Shown: positions 1 through 8,478 of the stretch, in pieces
How the letters are laid out: every line of letters begins with the position of its first letter
Numbering within the stretch: the stretch's first letter is position 1
Assembly: GCF_000429865.1 (NCBI RefSeq)
Contig: NZ_KE386978.1
Coordinates: forward strand, 1-64,000
Direction: 5' to 3'
Source: Cucumibacter marinus DSM 18995
GTDB taxonomy: Bacteria > Pseudomonadota > Alphaproteobacteria > Rhizobiales > Devosiaceae
Length of the DNA stretch: 64,000 bases
The notes under the pieces: generated by a model
Database searches by the model: none
The model's input: the letters and a program-made list of their open reading frames with translations, nothing else
Told to the model about the DNA's origin: nothing
Program-made: the position numbers and the translations under genes

Positions 1-268
1 GCCGGCCCGGCCGCAAAGGCGATCGGCGATGATCCGGATGAGAGAGGGAGATGGGATCCCGAACGCTGCCTGGCCCGGCGGGCCGACAAGGTCCCAAAGA
101 GACGGTCTGGAATTGCCCGTACCTGGTTGGTGCGGGCAAATGCGGCGGGCCGGCAGCAACAGGATCCGTGTCCACAAGCGCGCAGCGATCCAACACGTGG
201 CAGCAACCCGCGGGCATCGCTGCCGCCATCCGATCTCCTTGTGCCCATTACGAAAATCTCCATCCATA

Positions 269-345
269 CGTACTCAGAGTACGATAGAGGCTTTCGTTCC
301 GTAGTCCACCGAGTTCTCGGATTTATCTGCCGTACTCACAATACG
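269..345 (+). promoter_or_regulatory. Duplicated palindromic operator upstream of the XRE regulator
   Basis: Two 15-bp sites share the left half CGTACTC. The site at 269-283 is a perfect palindrome (CGTACTC-A-GAGTACG). The one at 331-345 is an imperfect copy (CGTACTC-A-CAATACG) ending 4 bases before the ATG at 350. Centre-to-centre spacing is 62 bp. A strong site plus a weak site in front of a small XRE gene is the usual layout for autoregulation, including restriction-modification controller (C) proteins. I did not find the same half-site upstream of the large operon. Confidence 0.6.
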
Positions 346-349
346 GGGC

Positions 350-676
350 ATGGATCTCAGAAAGCAGGTCGGTATCCGCCTCAAGGCCATCCGACAGGAC
401 AAGCAACTCTCCCAGGCCGAACTTGCCGAGCGCATTGACCGCACCGTCGATGCCGTCTCCGCCATCGAGCGCGGCAAGAGCCTGCCCGGTTATGAAACCC
501 TCGAGCGCATGGCCACCGCCCTTGGCGTTCCGGTTACCGAGTTCTTCTCGTTCCAGCAAACCGCCACCTCCCCAAGGCGCGCCCGGCTGATCGCGGAGAT
601 CCACCTCGCTCTTGGCAAGCTCTCCGACAAGGACCTCGCCCGCGCCACCGACATCATTAAAACCCTGGCCGGATAG
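350..676 (+). CDS. XRE-family transcriptional regulator, C-protein-like
   Basis: This 108-residue protein has a Cro/C1-type helix-turn-helix at about residues 5-62. The family signature LSQAELAERI is followed by a recognition-helix stretch with AISAIERGK-like spacing (VSAIERGKSLP) and ALGVPVTEFF at the domain end. The remaining ~45 residues are a short helical tail that probably dimerises. Size and layout resemble controller proteins of restriction-modification and defence loci. The ATG sits just after the second operator, so the protein probably represses or tunes its own promoter. It is transcribed away from the five-gene operon and convergent with the small gene at 859. Whether it also controls the operon promoter, 16 kb away, cannot be told. 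Confidence 0.85.
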   Translation: MDLRKQVGIRLKAIRQDKQLSQAELAERIDRTVDAVSAIERGKSLPGYETLERMATALGVPVTEFFSFQQTATSPRRARLIAEIHLALGKLSDKDLARATDIIKTLAG

Positions 677-858
677 ATCGCGAGGGTTGGGTTGTGCTGG
701 ATCGGTGCAACCCGCAGGGACCGAGGGCGACCCTTGGGCGGCGAAGGATTGCCGGTGCAGTCCGTGGGGACGGGGCAATCGCCGAACGGACAAAATTAGT
801 CGGTGGCAGAACACTCGGCGGTAGATGAGGCGTCCAGGATAGGCGTCTTGGGGGAGCG

Positions 859-1086
859 CTAGTCTCCATCCCCCGTCTCCGGATAGCGAAGCACCAACGC
901 TGCCGCCACCAGATGCCCGGCGTCCCGCAGCACCTCCTCGATATCCTCGAGCTGGCGAACCGCGAGCTCCTGCTGGCCGCCCTTCTCCGATGCTCGTGCT
1001 GCCGCCGCGATCCGGTCAGCCTGCTTCAAACGCAACCGCAGCTTCCCGATGAGTGCCTTCAGCGCCGCCTTCTCGGACCCCATCAT
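859..1086 (-). CDS. Small helical protein of unknown function
   Basis: A 75-residue protein starts at tandem ATGs with a good GGAGG five bases upstream. It is rich in Ala, Lys, Arg, Glu and Leu and is predicted almost wholly helical (KALIGKLRLRLKQADRIAAA, then an acidic LEDIEEVLRDAG stretch). It has no signal peptide or catalytic motif. It lies 106 bp downstream of the HNH gene on the same strand, so it could be the last gene of the defence operon. I do not recognise the family. The Shine-Dalgarno sequence and the position are the main reasons to call it a gene. Confidence 0.5.
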   Translation of the reverse strand: MMGSEKAALKALIGKLRLRLKQADRIAAAARASEKGGQQELAVRQLEDIEEVLRDAGHLVAAALVLRYPETGDGD

Positions 1087-1192
1087 CGCCTCCGTCGTTC
1101 ACGCAGCCGACCAAGCGCCGATTTGCCCAAACAGTCCAGAACCAGCTTCTTCCTGGCAACCTCAACGATTTGGTGAAGAGATCGGGTAGGCA

Positions 1193-1957
1193 TCAATTCT
1201 CACCATCGCGAAACACTCGGGCTCGATGCCAAGCCAGATGCTGCTTGTGACTATCCGTCAGAAGTATTGGGGTTTGCCAGCGCAACTCGGCCCGCCCTAA
1301 CTCGCTCAGTGTGGCCGAAAACAGCGGCTGGCCCTCGTCATCGAACGTTACTAGTCCGCGATCAAAGGCAGCGTCCCAGAGTGCCGACAGCAGCAAGCCG
1401 TTGTGCACATCGAGCCGCTCTGCATTAGTCGCGCAGTCCCTCCAAGGGATGATGTGAGAAGCGCGTAGCAGTGCCGGATCCGTGATTCCGGTGAGGGGAC
1501 AGCTGCCTCGCCAATAGTCCATGAGGCCCGCGCGGAAGACCTCCTGGCCGACACGCTGGACGGTCCACCGCTCGGCCTCGGAGTTCTTGGGTAAATCGCG
1601 GGTGCGGTGTTGGAATTCCCGCAGCGGTGCGTCGGGCAGACTTGCCGCCAACTGATAGATGCGCGGCAACACGGCGTAGAGCGCGCCAAGCGTGTCGAAG
1701 ACATAGCGGGCAAGGCCGGGGCCTGGCATTTTAGCCGAAGGCAGGCCTAGCTCCTCGATGACGCCGGCATGATCGAGGGCTAGGTACCATGGCCCCTGCG
1801 ACCCCGCACCGGCCAGATGTATCGTGCCGTGTGCGGTGGTAGAACCAAAGGCGGCCCAACCCGCGTCGGTGTCGAGATTGCGGCGAAAGCCGTGCTGCCA
1901 GGCGGCCTTCTCACATTCCTTGCGGACGACAAAGGACTGGGGTGCCTCGACTATCAT
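1193..1957 (-). CDS. HNH endonuclease, last large gene of the defence operon
   Basis: The chosen ATG at 1957 overlaps the stop of the upstream ATPase gene as ATGA, a sign of translational coupling; a longer frame from 2077 would run far into that gene. The 254-residue product has its nuclease signature near residues 155-200. This is SHIIPWRD followed by HNGLLLSALWDAAFDRGL, which matches the HNH family with an NGLLL core (pfam13391 type). The first His and central Asn are present, while the position often held by the last His is Trp in this copy, which is not rare in this subfamily. The N-terminal ~130 residues are unassigned and may bind a partner or DNA. It probably supplies the DNA-cutting activity of the system. 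Confidence 0.85.
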   Translation of the reverse strand: MIVEAPQSFVVRKECEKAAWQHGFRRNLDTDAGWAAFGSTTAHGTIHLAGAGSQGPWYLALDHAGVIEELGLPSAKMPGPGLARYVFDTLGALYAVLPRIYQLAASLPDAPLREFQHRTRDLPKNSEAERWTVQRVGQEVFRAGLMDYWRGSCPLTGITDPALLRASHIIPWRDCATNAERLDVHNGLLLSALWDAAFDRGLVTFDDEGQPLFSATLSELGRAELRWQTPILLTDSHKQHLAWHRARVFRDGEN

Positions 1958-3924
1958 AGGTCCATCCTGAAGAGGCGCTGTTCCGCCGGCGTCGAACTCA
2001 TTCGCTGCCTTACGTACTGGTCGTTCTGCAATTTCTTCGGTGGAGCCGTTGTCGTTGTAACAATATATTGGAAGCATGCCGATCCAGCTTCATCCTCCCA
2101 ACCCTGGACCAGTTCGAACAGGCGGGCATACAGCGTCCCGTCAAGGTCCGCCTCGCGCGGGCTGTCATGAATGAGAAAGGCCGGTAAATCCGCTTTTTCT
2201 TCGACCGCCAAGTGCAGCGCTGCAAGGTCAAAGGCAACAATCTTCAGAGAGTCGAGCGCGGCCGTCGAAACCTCGCCCCGGCCAGAGAACTGTGCGTCGA
2301 CCTTCAATCCTTTGCCGTCGAGCTTTATCGCACCATCGACACCTTCAGGAAGCCAGGCGGACATGATCCCCCGATACCGGTCTTCCAAGGCCTGGATCGC
2401 CTGCTGTGCACGTTTCCTCCCCTGTTCCAACTGCGCGCGCACGGTTTCCAGATCATCTGTCGTGAGAGATGTCGGTGCCGCAGTAGCTGAGCTCTGCCGA
2501 AGGGTACGCGCGTCATCGAGCAGACGCCTTGCCTGATAGACCCGGTCCTGGATGTTTGCTGCCGCTTGTTGCGCAGCTCGAAGTGCGGCATCGGCGCCCT
2601 TCGCTTGTTCTTCGGCGGTCCGTATTTCCTGATCGATCTGCGTGATGGCGGCCGCTATGCGTTTTGCTTCGGTTTCGGCACCCTCTGCTTCTTGGTCCAG
2701 ATTTGCCGCCTTCCTCTGTTTCTCTGCGATCTCGGCCTTGATGGCGGCGACGTCGCATCGCTCCAGAGAAATCCCGCACCCCTGTGCCAGCACCTGATCT
2801 ATTGGAACTCGGCAGATCGTGCATACCCGGATACGGCCCTGGCTGATATCGATCTCGCCAACGCTTGCTTCGCTGCGGAGATGTTCGGCCTCACGTCGCT
2901 TACGCTCAGCGTCTCTCTCCTTCGTCTGTCGATCTTCAACGTGCGCTGCTCGCTGGGTGTTGAGATCTGCCAAGCGATCAAGGAGCGCACTGACGTCAGG
3001 AGGAGTCGGCAGTTCTGCCCGCATTGCCTCAGCGAGCGCTGTTTCAGCAAGTGCTACGAGACCCTTCTGGTCGAGCGTGTCATCGAGCTCGACATCCTCC
3101 CCCACACCTAGCGCATTGCGAAGGGCACCTAGTTTCTCGGCCCGTCGCTGCTCACCGTACGCTTGTATCTTGCGCTCTTCGTCTGCGGCGTTTGCAAGCT
3201 CCCGTTCGCGCGCGGCGGCCCGCTGCTCTTCCGCGTCGAGCGCGCGCAGGGCGAGACGCACCATGGTCAGTTTCGCGGTTTCGCTCAAAACCTGCGCGCG
3301 CGAGCGAGTCTGCGTCTTTGATGTCCGCCAAGCCAGAATGTCGCCCAAGCGGCACTCCTGATCGCGCGACAACCATGCCCTGAGCACGTCCCATATATGT
3401 TCGTCACCGACCTCTTGGGGCGATCGTCCGTTGAGGGCGGAAAAGAAGGCCCTCGTGATGATTGGATCGAGTGATGCTGCATCGCCTTCCTGACGCCCTC
3501 GTGCTAAGACGTCCTCGATGCTGTCGGCCTGAGCGACAAAACTGCCGCTCCCCAGACCTAGATTGCGCACGGCGATCCAGCAGATTTCATCGACGATGAC
3601 CTCGGCCGCCACCAGTCCATTCGGTAGCTTCGCCATGAGGCGGGTGCCCTGGCTGTCTGTTGCGAAGGCGGGCTCGCCGAGGCAGGCCCTGAGCAAGCGG
3701 CAGAACGTCGTCTTCCCGCTTCCATGCGCCAGTGCCGACTGGCCGCTGCTGGACATGTCGGGTGTCCACACGATGTTCAGACCGGGCTTGAGCGGGATGT
3801 CCCGTTTGAGGGTCTTAGGATCCTCGAACAGGGCCAGACGGCGTACCCACAGGCGTGGTTCGCGGCGCCCGTTCGGAGCGGTGGGCGGCTGAAAGTGAGG
3901 CGCGAACAGGTCAGCCGGTGCCAT
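1954..3924 (-). CDS. SMC/Rad50-like coiled-coil ATPase with zinc-hook-like cysteines
   Basis: The product has 656 residues. A P-loop (LAHGSGKTTF) lies near residues 65-74. Two coiled-coil arms follow at about 230-270 and 325-358, then 390-515. Between the inner arms is a four-cysteine cluster, CTIC at 368-371 plus Cys383 and Cys390. The Walker B/D-loop region is near 583-593 (FLIHDSPREAD). This order of head, coil, Cys centre, coil, head is that of Rad50/SMC-like proteins, where a CxxC hook dimerises through zinc. Here the centre has four cysteines within one chain. The start overlaps the methyltransferase end by 14 bases. The likely role is an ATP-driven DNA clamp or sensor serving the helicases or the HNH nuclease. 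The family is not firmly identified. Confidence 0.75.
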   Translation of the reverse strand: MAPADLFAPHFQPPTAPNGRREPRLWVRRLALFEDPKTLKRDIPLKPGLNIVWTPDMSSSGQSALAHGSGKTTFCRLLRACLGEPAFATDSQGTRLMAKLPNGLVAAEVIVDEICWIAVRNLGLGSGSFVAQADSIEDVLARGRQEGDAASLDPIITRAFFSALNGRSPQEVGDEHIWDVLRAWLSRDQECRLGDILAWRTSKTQTRSRAQVLSETAKLTMVRLALRALDAEEQRAAARERELANAADEERKIQAYGEQRRAEKLGALRNALGVGEDVELDDTLDQKGLVALAETALAEAMRAELPTPPDVSALLDRLADLNTQRAAHVEDRQTKERDAERKRREAEHLRSEASVGEIDISQGRIRVCTICRVPIDQVLAQGCGISLERCDVAAIKAEIAEKQRKAANLDQEAEGAETEAKRIAAAITQIDQEIRTAEEQAKGADAALRAAQQAAANIQDRVYQARRLLDDARTLRQSSATAAPTSLTTDDLETVRAQLEQGRKRAQQAIQALEDRYRGIMSAWLPEGVDGAIKLDGKGLKVDAQFSGRGEVSTAALDSLKIVAFDLAALHLAVEEKADLPAFLIHDSPREADLDGTLYARLFELVQGWEDEAGSACFQYIVTTTTAPPKKLQNDQYVRQRMSSTPAEQRLFRMDL

Positions 3925-6900
3925 GCCCGAACCTCGCCCACACGATATTGTCCTCCTGCGCGACGGCAGCGGTTATTCGATCTTGGCCGAGCCGCCGGAT
4001 CGCTTGCAGCGCGAACGCAGCGCGCTGCGCGTTGGCAGACTCGGCCCTCAATCCGGCCGGATCGAAATGCCGCCCCCTGATCCAGTCTCCATCATCGCGC
4101 TCTTCGAGCTGGCCCGACGAAATGAGCGTTTCGAATGCGGTGCGCCACGCCGCGTTGATCGGCGGTCGCAAGCGGGTAACGCCCTGCGCCGGCCGCGCCT
4201 CCGCGCCGACCAGTCGGATCCAGTGCGCGCGATCCTCATCGGAGAGCAAGGGGGTCAGGAGGGCTGGCTCGGCCAGGCAGGCGACGAGCATGCGTATGCG
4301 CGAGCCATCTTGAGCGGGATCGCTGATCCAGAGCGCGTATTGAGCGGCATAGCGCAGCCGGTCTTGCGGTTGGATCTGTGCCAGCCATCCCCATGCGCCG
4401 TCGCGCAGTCTGGCAAGCACCGGCAGTTCGATGCGCGGTGTCTCCCCCTGGGTCTCCACTTCTGAACCTAGTCCCAGCGCGTCGAAGGTCCCGTCCGCCT
4501 CCATCCGGTCCCAGGCGGAGAGGACGAGGCGGCGGGTGCGGTATTCGCCGTGTTGACGGATTTCCTTTTCCTTGAGGACGCGGAAGGTTTCCGTGGGGTA
4601 GTCGGGGCCCTTCACGTCGGCAGGATCGAGGATGTAGCGCAGTTCGTCGCGGGTCAGGCTGTAGGCGCGGGCGTAGAAGGCGTCGAGCTCGGCGCGAAGG
4701 AGCGCTCGACGGTCCTCGTCCCAGGCGAAGGGCGGGCCGTCATGGCCCAGATCGCGGGCGAAGGGGGCAAGACTGTGCGAGGTGTAGGTGAGTTCCAGCA
4801 CCCTTGGGGTTATGAATCCGCGCCGCGCAGCAGTGTAGAACTCTGGTGGGAGTATTGGTAACTGTTTGAGATATCCAAAGGTTAGGTGAGTTCCGCCAAC
4901 CGATTGCCGAGCTACAAAGTCGAGAGCAAGTGAACAAAGGCAAGCGAGAAAACCGGCGATGGCATCTGGTTCGAGATCCAGAAAGATCAACGGCGAAGTG
5001 TGCCCGACCGCAGACTCCGGAAAGACGGCGGCGATTGTTGTCCTTTCATTCGTAGCGTTCGTGATATCACGCCAACCCATTAGCCAGTCGCGTGTCCAGT
5101 TGCGATCTCTTAGCCGCTTTGTGACCTCAGTCTCGGGCACCCAATACCGGGCGGTGGGCTCGAATGACGCTTTTCGTTTCTCGGACAGCAGCACGTCGCG
5201 TGCGCTTCCGTCTTTGTCATAAGTGGCCCATCGATGATCGAAATGATGGAACATCTTCGCTTCATACAGCGGTGCGAAACGCTGTGGTCCTCGCGGCCCG
5301 GCGTCGTCAAGATTTAGGACGCCTGCACCTGAGCCTTCGACGGATAGAGCGCCTTGCCTTGGTCGCACACCCTCGGCCACCCATGAAGTTCCATCCTTGA
5401 CATAGCCCGCGTCAGACAAGTTGGCGGCGGTGCTGAACCATTCGGAATCCTCCGCCATGTGCCAAATCCGAGAGTGCAAGCTAACGTTCCAAGGGTTGCC
5501 GGTCGGACCCTTGCTATCCTCGATCAGGACCGGAGCCCGAGTGTAAATTTTTGCTGTCAGTTCGGCGTCCCAACGAGATCGGAATACAGGCGCCGTTTTG
5601 GTATTTGGATTGATGTCGGCAATTTGCTCAGGACTAAGCGTGAAGTTTCGCTCCGCTTCCGCCAACTGTGCAGGCTCAGACAGGAAGAAGGCAAAGCGTG
5701 CTGCTGGTTCGTTGCTTCCGATTGTAAGCAAGCAAAACTTCATGCGGCTGTCGACTGCCGGGAATAAACCTGCTCGGTTTTCGAAGTCTACTAAGCTTGA
5801 AAGACGTTTTTCTTCAACAAGATGAGAGAAAAATGGAGCTGTCGTAGCGTCCGTAGCGATACCCGTGGGAACAATCACACCAGCGCGGCCCTCAGGTCCA
5901 GCTAAGTAGGAGAACAGCTCAGCAAACACCTGATATGTGTTCACATCACCCGCACCTGTGAATGGGAAACGGCCGCCATCTTGGCCGTCGACACGAGCGA
6001 AAGTTGAGATTGCGTCAGAGAAGCGTTTCTCTGCCTGAAAAGCATCCCAGAGCGCTCTTTGCGGCGTACCTTCTTCAGCGTCTCTCAGCTCATTAATTGT
6101 TCGTGTTCGAGCAGCTGCGTTAGGTGCAGATGCAATGTCTGCGTCACGCGCTGCGAAGAATTCTTTCTCTTGAAGCTTAATCCGTTCCCAAGGTGGATTT
6201 CCAAGCACCACATCGAAGCCACCGCGGCCCATGACATCGGGAAACTCCAGCGGCCAGTGGAAGGCGTGGGCAGTTCTCGCCGCGTCCACTGCCGCGCCAA
6301 ACAACGGGCCAAAGGGCTGTACGCCGCGCAACCATTCCCACAGCGTGCCCGAGGTCGGCGCCATCTCCGCTCCCCGGCGCGGCAGACCGTCCGGCCCCGC
6401 AAACTGCCCGCCCCGTGTCCTGGCTAACAGGAAGGCGGCTACGTAAAGGTCACAGGCGGCTTCCAGTTGCCACGCTCCGGCGCCTTGCGCTGTGAGTTCC
6501 CGCAGCTTCCCGGCCTTGGCCTCGATCTGCTCCATCGTGTCCTCCGGCATGGCGCGGAGTTCCGCGAACTCGCGTGTCAGGTCGCGGGCGCGGTTGAAGC
6601 CGAAGCCTTGGGCGATACGGTCGCGTTCCTGCCTTTCGCGTTTGTTCTTCTGGACGTAGTGGCGCGCCACGTTCTTGTCGTCACCAGTCAGCGGCTTGTA
6701 GGCGGCATCGGGGATACCATCCTCCAGCACCTTCAGATCGAACACGCCCAGAAGTGCATCGCCACAACGGATCTGCGCGTCGAAGAAGCCAAGCGGCAGG
6801 CCCGGGTCCACCGTCTCGATCCAGAGCGCGACCTTGGTCAGTTCCACCGCCATCGGGTTGCGGTCCACCCCATGCAGGCAGGAGCGCGCGACATCGCGCA

Positions 6901-8476
6901 GCGCATGTCGGAAGTCGGCGAGCGAGGGCGTGCCCTCGGCCCGGATGCGGGCCAGCCGCGTGGCGATGCGGCGGGCGGCGGCTAGCAGGAAGTGCCCGGA
7001 GCCGCAGGCGGGGTCGATGACCGAGAGCTTCAGCAGCGCTGTGGCGGGATCGTCCGCCTCGGCCTCAGTCTTGTCGAGCACGGGATCAAGCGCAGTGTCC
7101 AAGAGCGCCTGCACGAGGCTGTCGGGCGTGTAGTAGGACCCGGTGGTCTTGCGCTGGTTGCCCTTCTGCTCGGCCGCCTCGGAGGCGAAGACCAGCGTCT
7201 TGCCGTCGGCGCCCAGCTGGGGCTGCAGTTCGAGGAGGGACTCGTAGACCGAGCCCAGTTCCTCAGTCTCCATCGCGCGCCAGTTGACAGGGACCATGCC
7301 GGTTTTGTCGGCGAGCCAGGATAGGCGGTAAAGCGCCTCCATGAAGGCGCGGTTGCGCAGGCGGGCGGTTTCGAGATGGGGCAGCCTGTCCTCGGCGAAG
7401 AGGCCGCCGAGCGCCGGGAGGGCGAGCGCCTCCTGCCCGTGGGCGAGCGCGCGGAAGACGATCTTGATGCCCTCGTAGCGGTCGTGGTGCTTGTCCCAGG
7501 TGGCGGCGCGGTAGCACTGCTTGCGCAGCGCCGCGAGGCTATAGCCCTCAGCATAGAGCGCGCGGGCCTCGGCCTGCGACTTCGCCGGATGGAGCAAGTT
7601 CCGGTCCTCGGCAACCATCAGGAAGATCAGCCGGTAGACGAGGCGGAGGAGCTCGTTGAACCAGGTGGTGAGGTTCACCTCGCCGGATTTCATTTTGGCC
7701 GTGAGCTCGGGGTTGGCCTCAAGGAAGCCCGAGCCCAGCACCTTAAGTGCGATCTGCACCTGGTCGGCCAAACGGTCGCGCGCGGCCTCGCCCTCGCGGG
7801 AGCCTGCCTCGCGCCAGCGCTCTAGCGGGCAGTCGGTTGCCGGAGTGTCGGCGGCGCCGAAACGGGACCGGTGGATGAGGAGCCAGAGCGCGGCGAAGGA
7901 CGCGATGTCCTCGGTCGAGAAGATCTGGGCGAGGTCGGCTTCGATAAATGCGGGGCGCGTCAGGGACGCGTTGTCCCGCATGAGGCGCAGGTGGGTTCCG
8001 TTGGTGACGATGCCCCACAGCGCTTCCTCGGAGTCGTTGAGGTAGTCCTGAAGCGCGAAGGCGGGCGAGCGGGAGCGGTCGACGGACAGGGTTGGGCTGC
8101 GGCGGTCCAACGTCTCGCTCGGTGGCACGACGACCAGCGGAACCCTCCCGCTGGCGATCATGGCAAGCGGCGCATCGGCCGGTGTTAGGTCTTCGAAGCC
8201 GAAGGTCTCCTTGAAGAATCCAGCCACGAAGCGACCTGTTGCGTCCTGTGAGGACGCCTCGAGCTTTTCGAAGGCATCGAAGTGGGATTGGCCGACCCGG
8301 AACGCCGTCGAGATTTCCTCGCGGATCGTAAGACCCTTGCGAACGGCGTAATCCTCCGGCGCCTGTTCCGGGGCATCCCGCTGGTCGATCCTCGCGATCA
8401 TTGCGGGGGCGATGAGATTGCCCTCGAGGCTGAGCGAGGGCCATGCGGACATGTCGGAGATCGGTTTGCGCGCCAT
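3911..8476 (-). CDS. Large N6-adenine DNA methyltransferase (Eco57I/DrmMI/PglX-like)
   Basis: This 1,521-residue enzyme has SAM-binding motif I (DPACGSGHF) near residues 488-496 and the catalytic motif IV (NPPW) near 760-763, with GSYYTP just before the SAM domain, as in Eco57I-type enzymes. The N-terminal ~440 residues are helical and lack an obvious PD-(D/E)XK motif. The part after NPPW should hold the target-recognition domain. I prefer the ATG at 8476, two bases after the upstream stop and preceded by GGGAGAGG, over a TTG at 8482. Known: similar enzymes mark self DNA in DISARM (drmMI) and BREX (pglX). The middle of the gene is markedly poorer in GC than its flanks. Confidence 0.9.
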   Translation of the reverse strand: MARKPISDMSAWPSLSLEGNLIAPAMIARIDQRDAPEQAPEDYAVRKGLTIREEISTAFRVGQSHFDAFEKLEASSQDATGRFVAGFFKETFGFEDLTPADAPLAMIASGRVPLVVVPPSETLDRRSPTLSVDRSRSPAFALQDYLNDSEEALWGIVTNGTHLRLMRDNASLTRPAFIEADLAQIFSTEDIASFAALWLLIHRSRFGAADTPATDCPLERWREAGSREGEAARDRLADQVQIALKVLGSGFLEANPELTAKMKSGEVNLTTWFNELLRLVYRLIFLMVAEDRNLLHPAKSQAEARALYAEGYSLAALRKQCYRAATWDKHHDRYEGIKIVFRALAHGQEALALPALGGLFAEDRLPHLETARLRNRAFMEALYRLSWLADKTGMVPVNWRAMETEELGSVYESLLELQPQLGADGKTLVFASEAAEQKGNQRKTTGSYYTPDSLVQALLDTALDPVLDKTEAEADDPATALLKLSVIDPACGSGHFLLAAARRIATRLARIRAEGTPSLADFRHALRDVARSCLHGVDRNPMAVELTKVALWIETVDPGLPLGFFDAQIRCGDALLGVFDLKVLEDGIPDAAYKPLTGDDKNVARHYVQKNKRERQERDRIAQGFGFNRARDLTREFAELRAMPEDTMEQIEAKAGKLRELTAQGAGAWQLEAACDLYVAAFLLARTRGGQFAGPDGLPRRGAEMAPTSGTLWEWLRGVQPFGPLFGAAVDAARTAHAFHWPLEFPDVMGRGGFDVVLGNPPWERIKLQEKEFFAARDADIASAPNAAARTRTINELRDAEEGTPQRALWDAFQAEKRFSDAISTFARVDGQDGGRFPFTGAGDVNTYQVFAELFSYLAGPEGRAGVIVPTGIATDATTAPFFSHLVEEKRLSSLVDFENRAGLFPAVDSRMKFCLLTIGSNEPAARFAFFLSEPAQLAEAERNFTLSPEQIADINPNTKTAPVFRSRWDAELTAKIYTRAPVLIEDSKGPTGNPWNVSLHSRIWHMAEDSEWFSTAANLSDAGYVKDGTSWVAEGVRPRQGALSVEGSGAGVLNLDDAGPRGPQRFAPLYEAKMFHHFDHRWATYDKDGSARDVLLSEKRKASFEPTARYWVPETEVTKRLRDRNWTRDWLMGWRDITNATNERTTIAAVFPESAVGHTSPLIFLDLEPDAIAGFLACLCSLALDFVARQSVGGTHLTFGYLKQLPILPPEFYTAARRGFITPRVLELTYTSHSLAPFARDLGHDGPPFAWDEDRRALLRAELDAFYARAYSLTRDELRYILDPADVKGPDYPTETFRVLKEKEIRQHGEYRTRRLVLSAWDRMEADGTFDALGLGSEVETQGETPRIELPVLARLRDGAWGWLAQIQPQDRLRYAAQYALWISDPAQDGSRIRMLVACLAEPALLTPLLSDEDRAHWIRLVGAEARPAQGVTRLRPPINAAWRTAFETLISSGQLEERDDGDWIRGRHFDPAGLRAESANAQRAAFALQAIRRLGQDRITAAVAQEDNIVWARFGHGTG

Positions 8477-8478
8477 GA

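Noticed and set aside
1-300. Left copy of the tRNA-Gln 3' segment as island end
   Set aside because: I looked for the GGTTCGAATCCTGCCGCCCC-type sequence in both orientations near the left edge and did not see it.
29-304. Open frames in the first 300 bases
   Set aside because: No ribosome site, no family features, and several overlapping frames of similar length; also overlaps the operator region.
1193-1957. HNH gene as a homing endonuclease in an intron
   Set aside because: It is translationally coupled to the ATPase gene and no split gene surrounds it.
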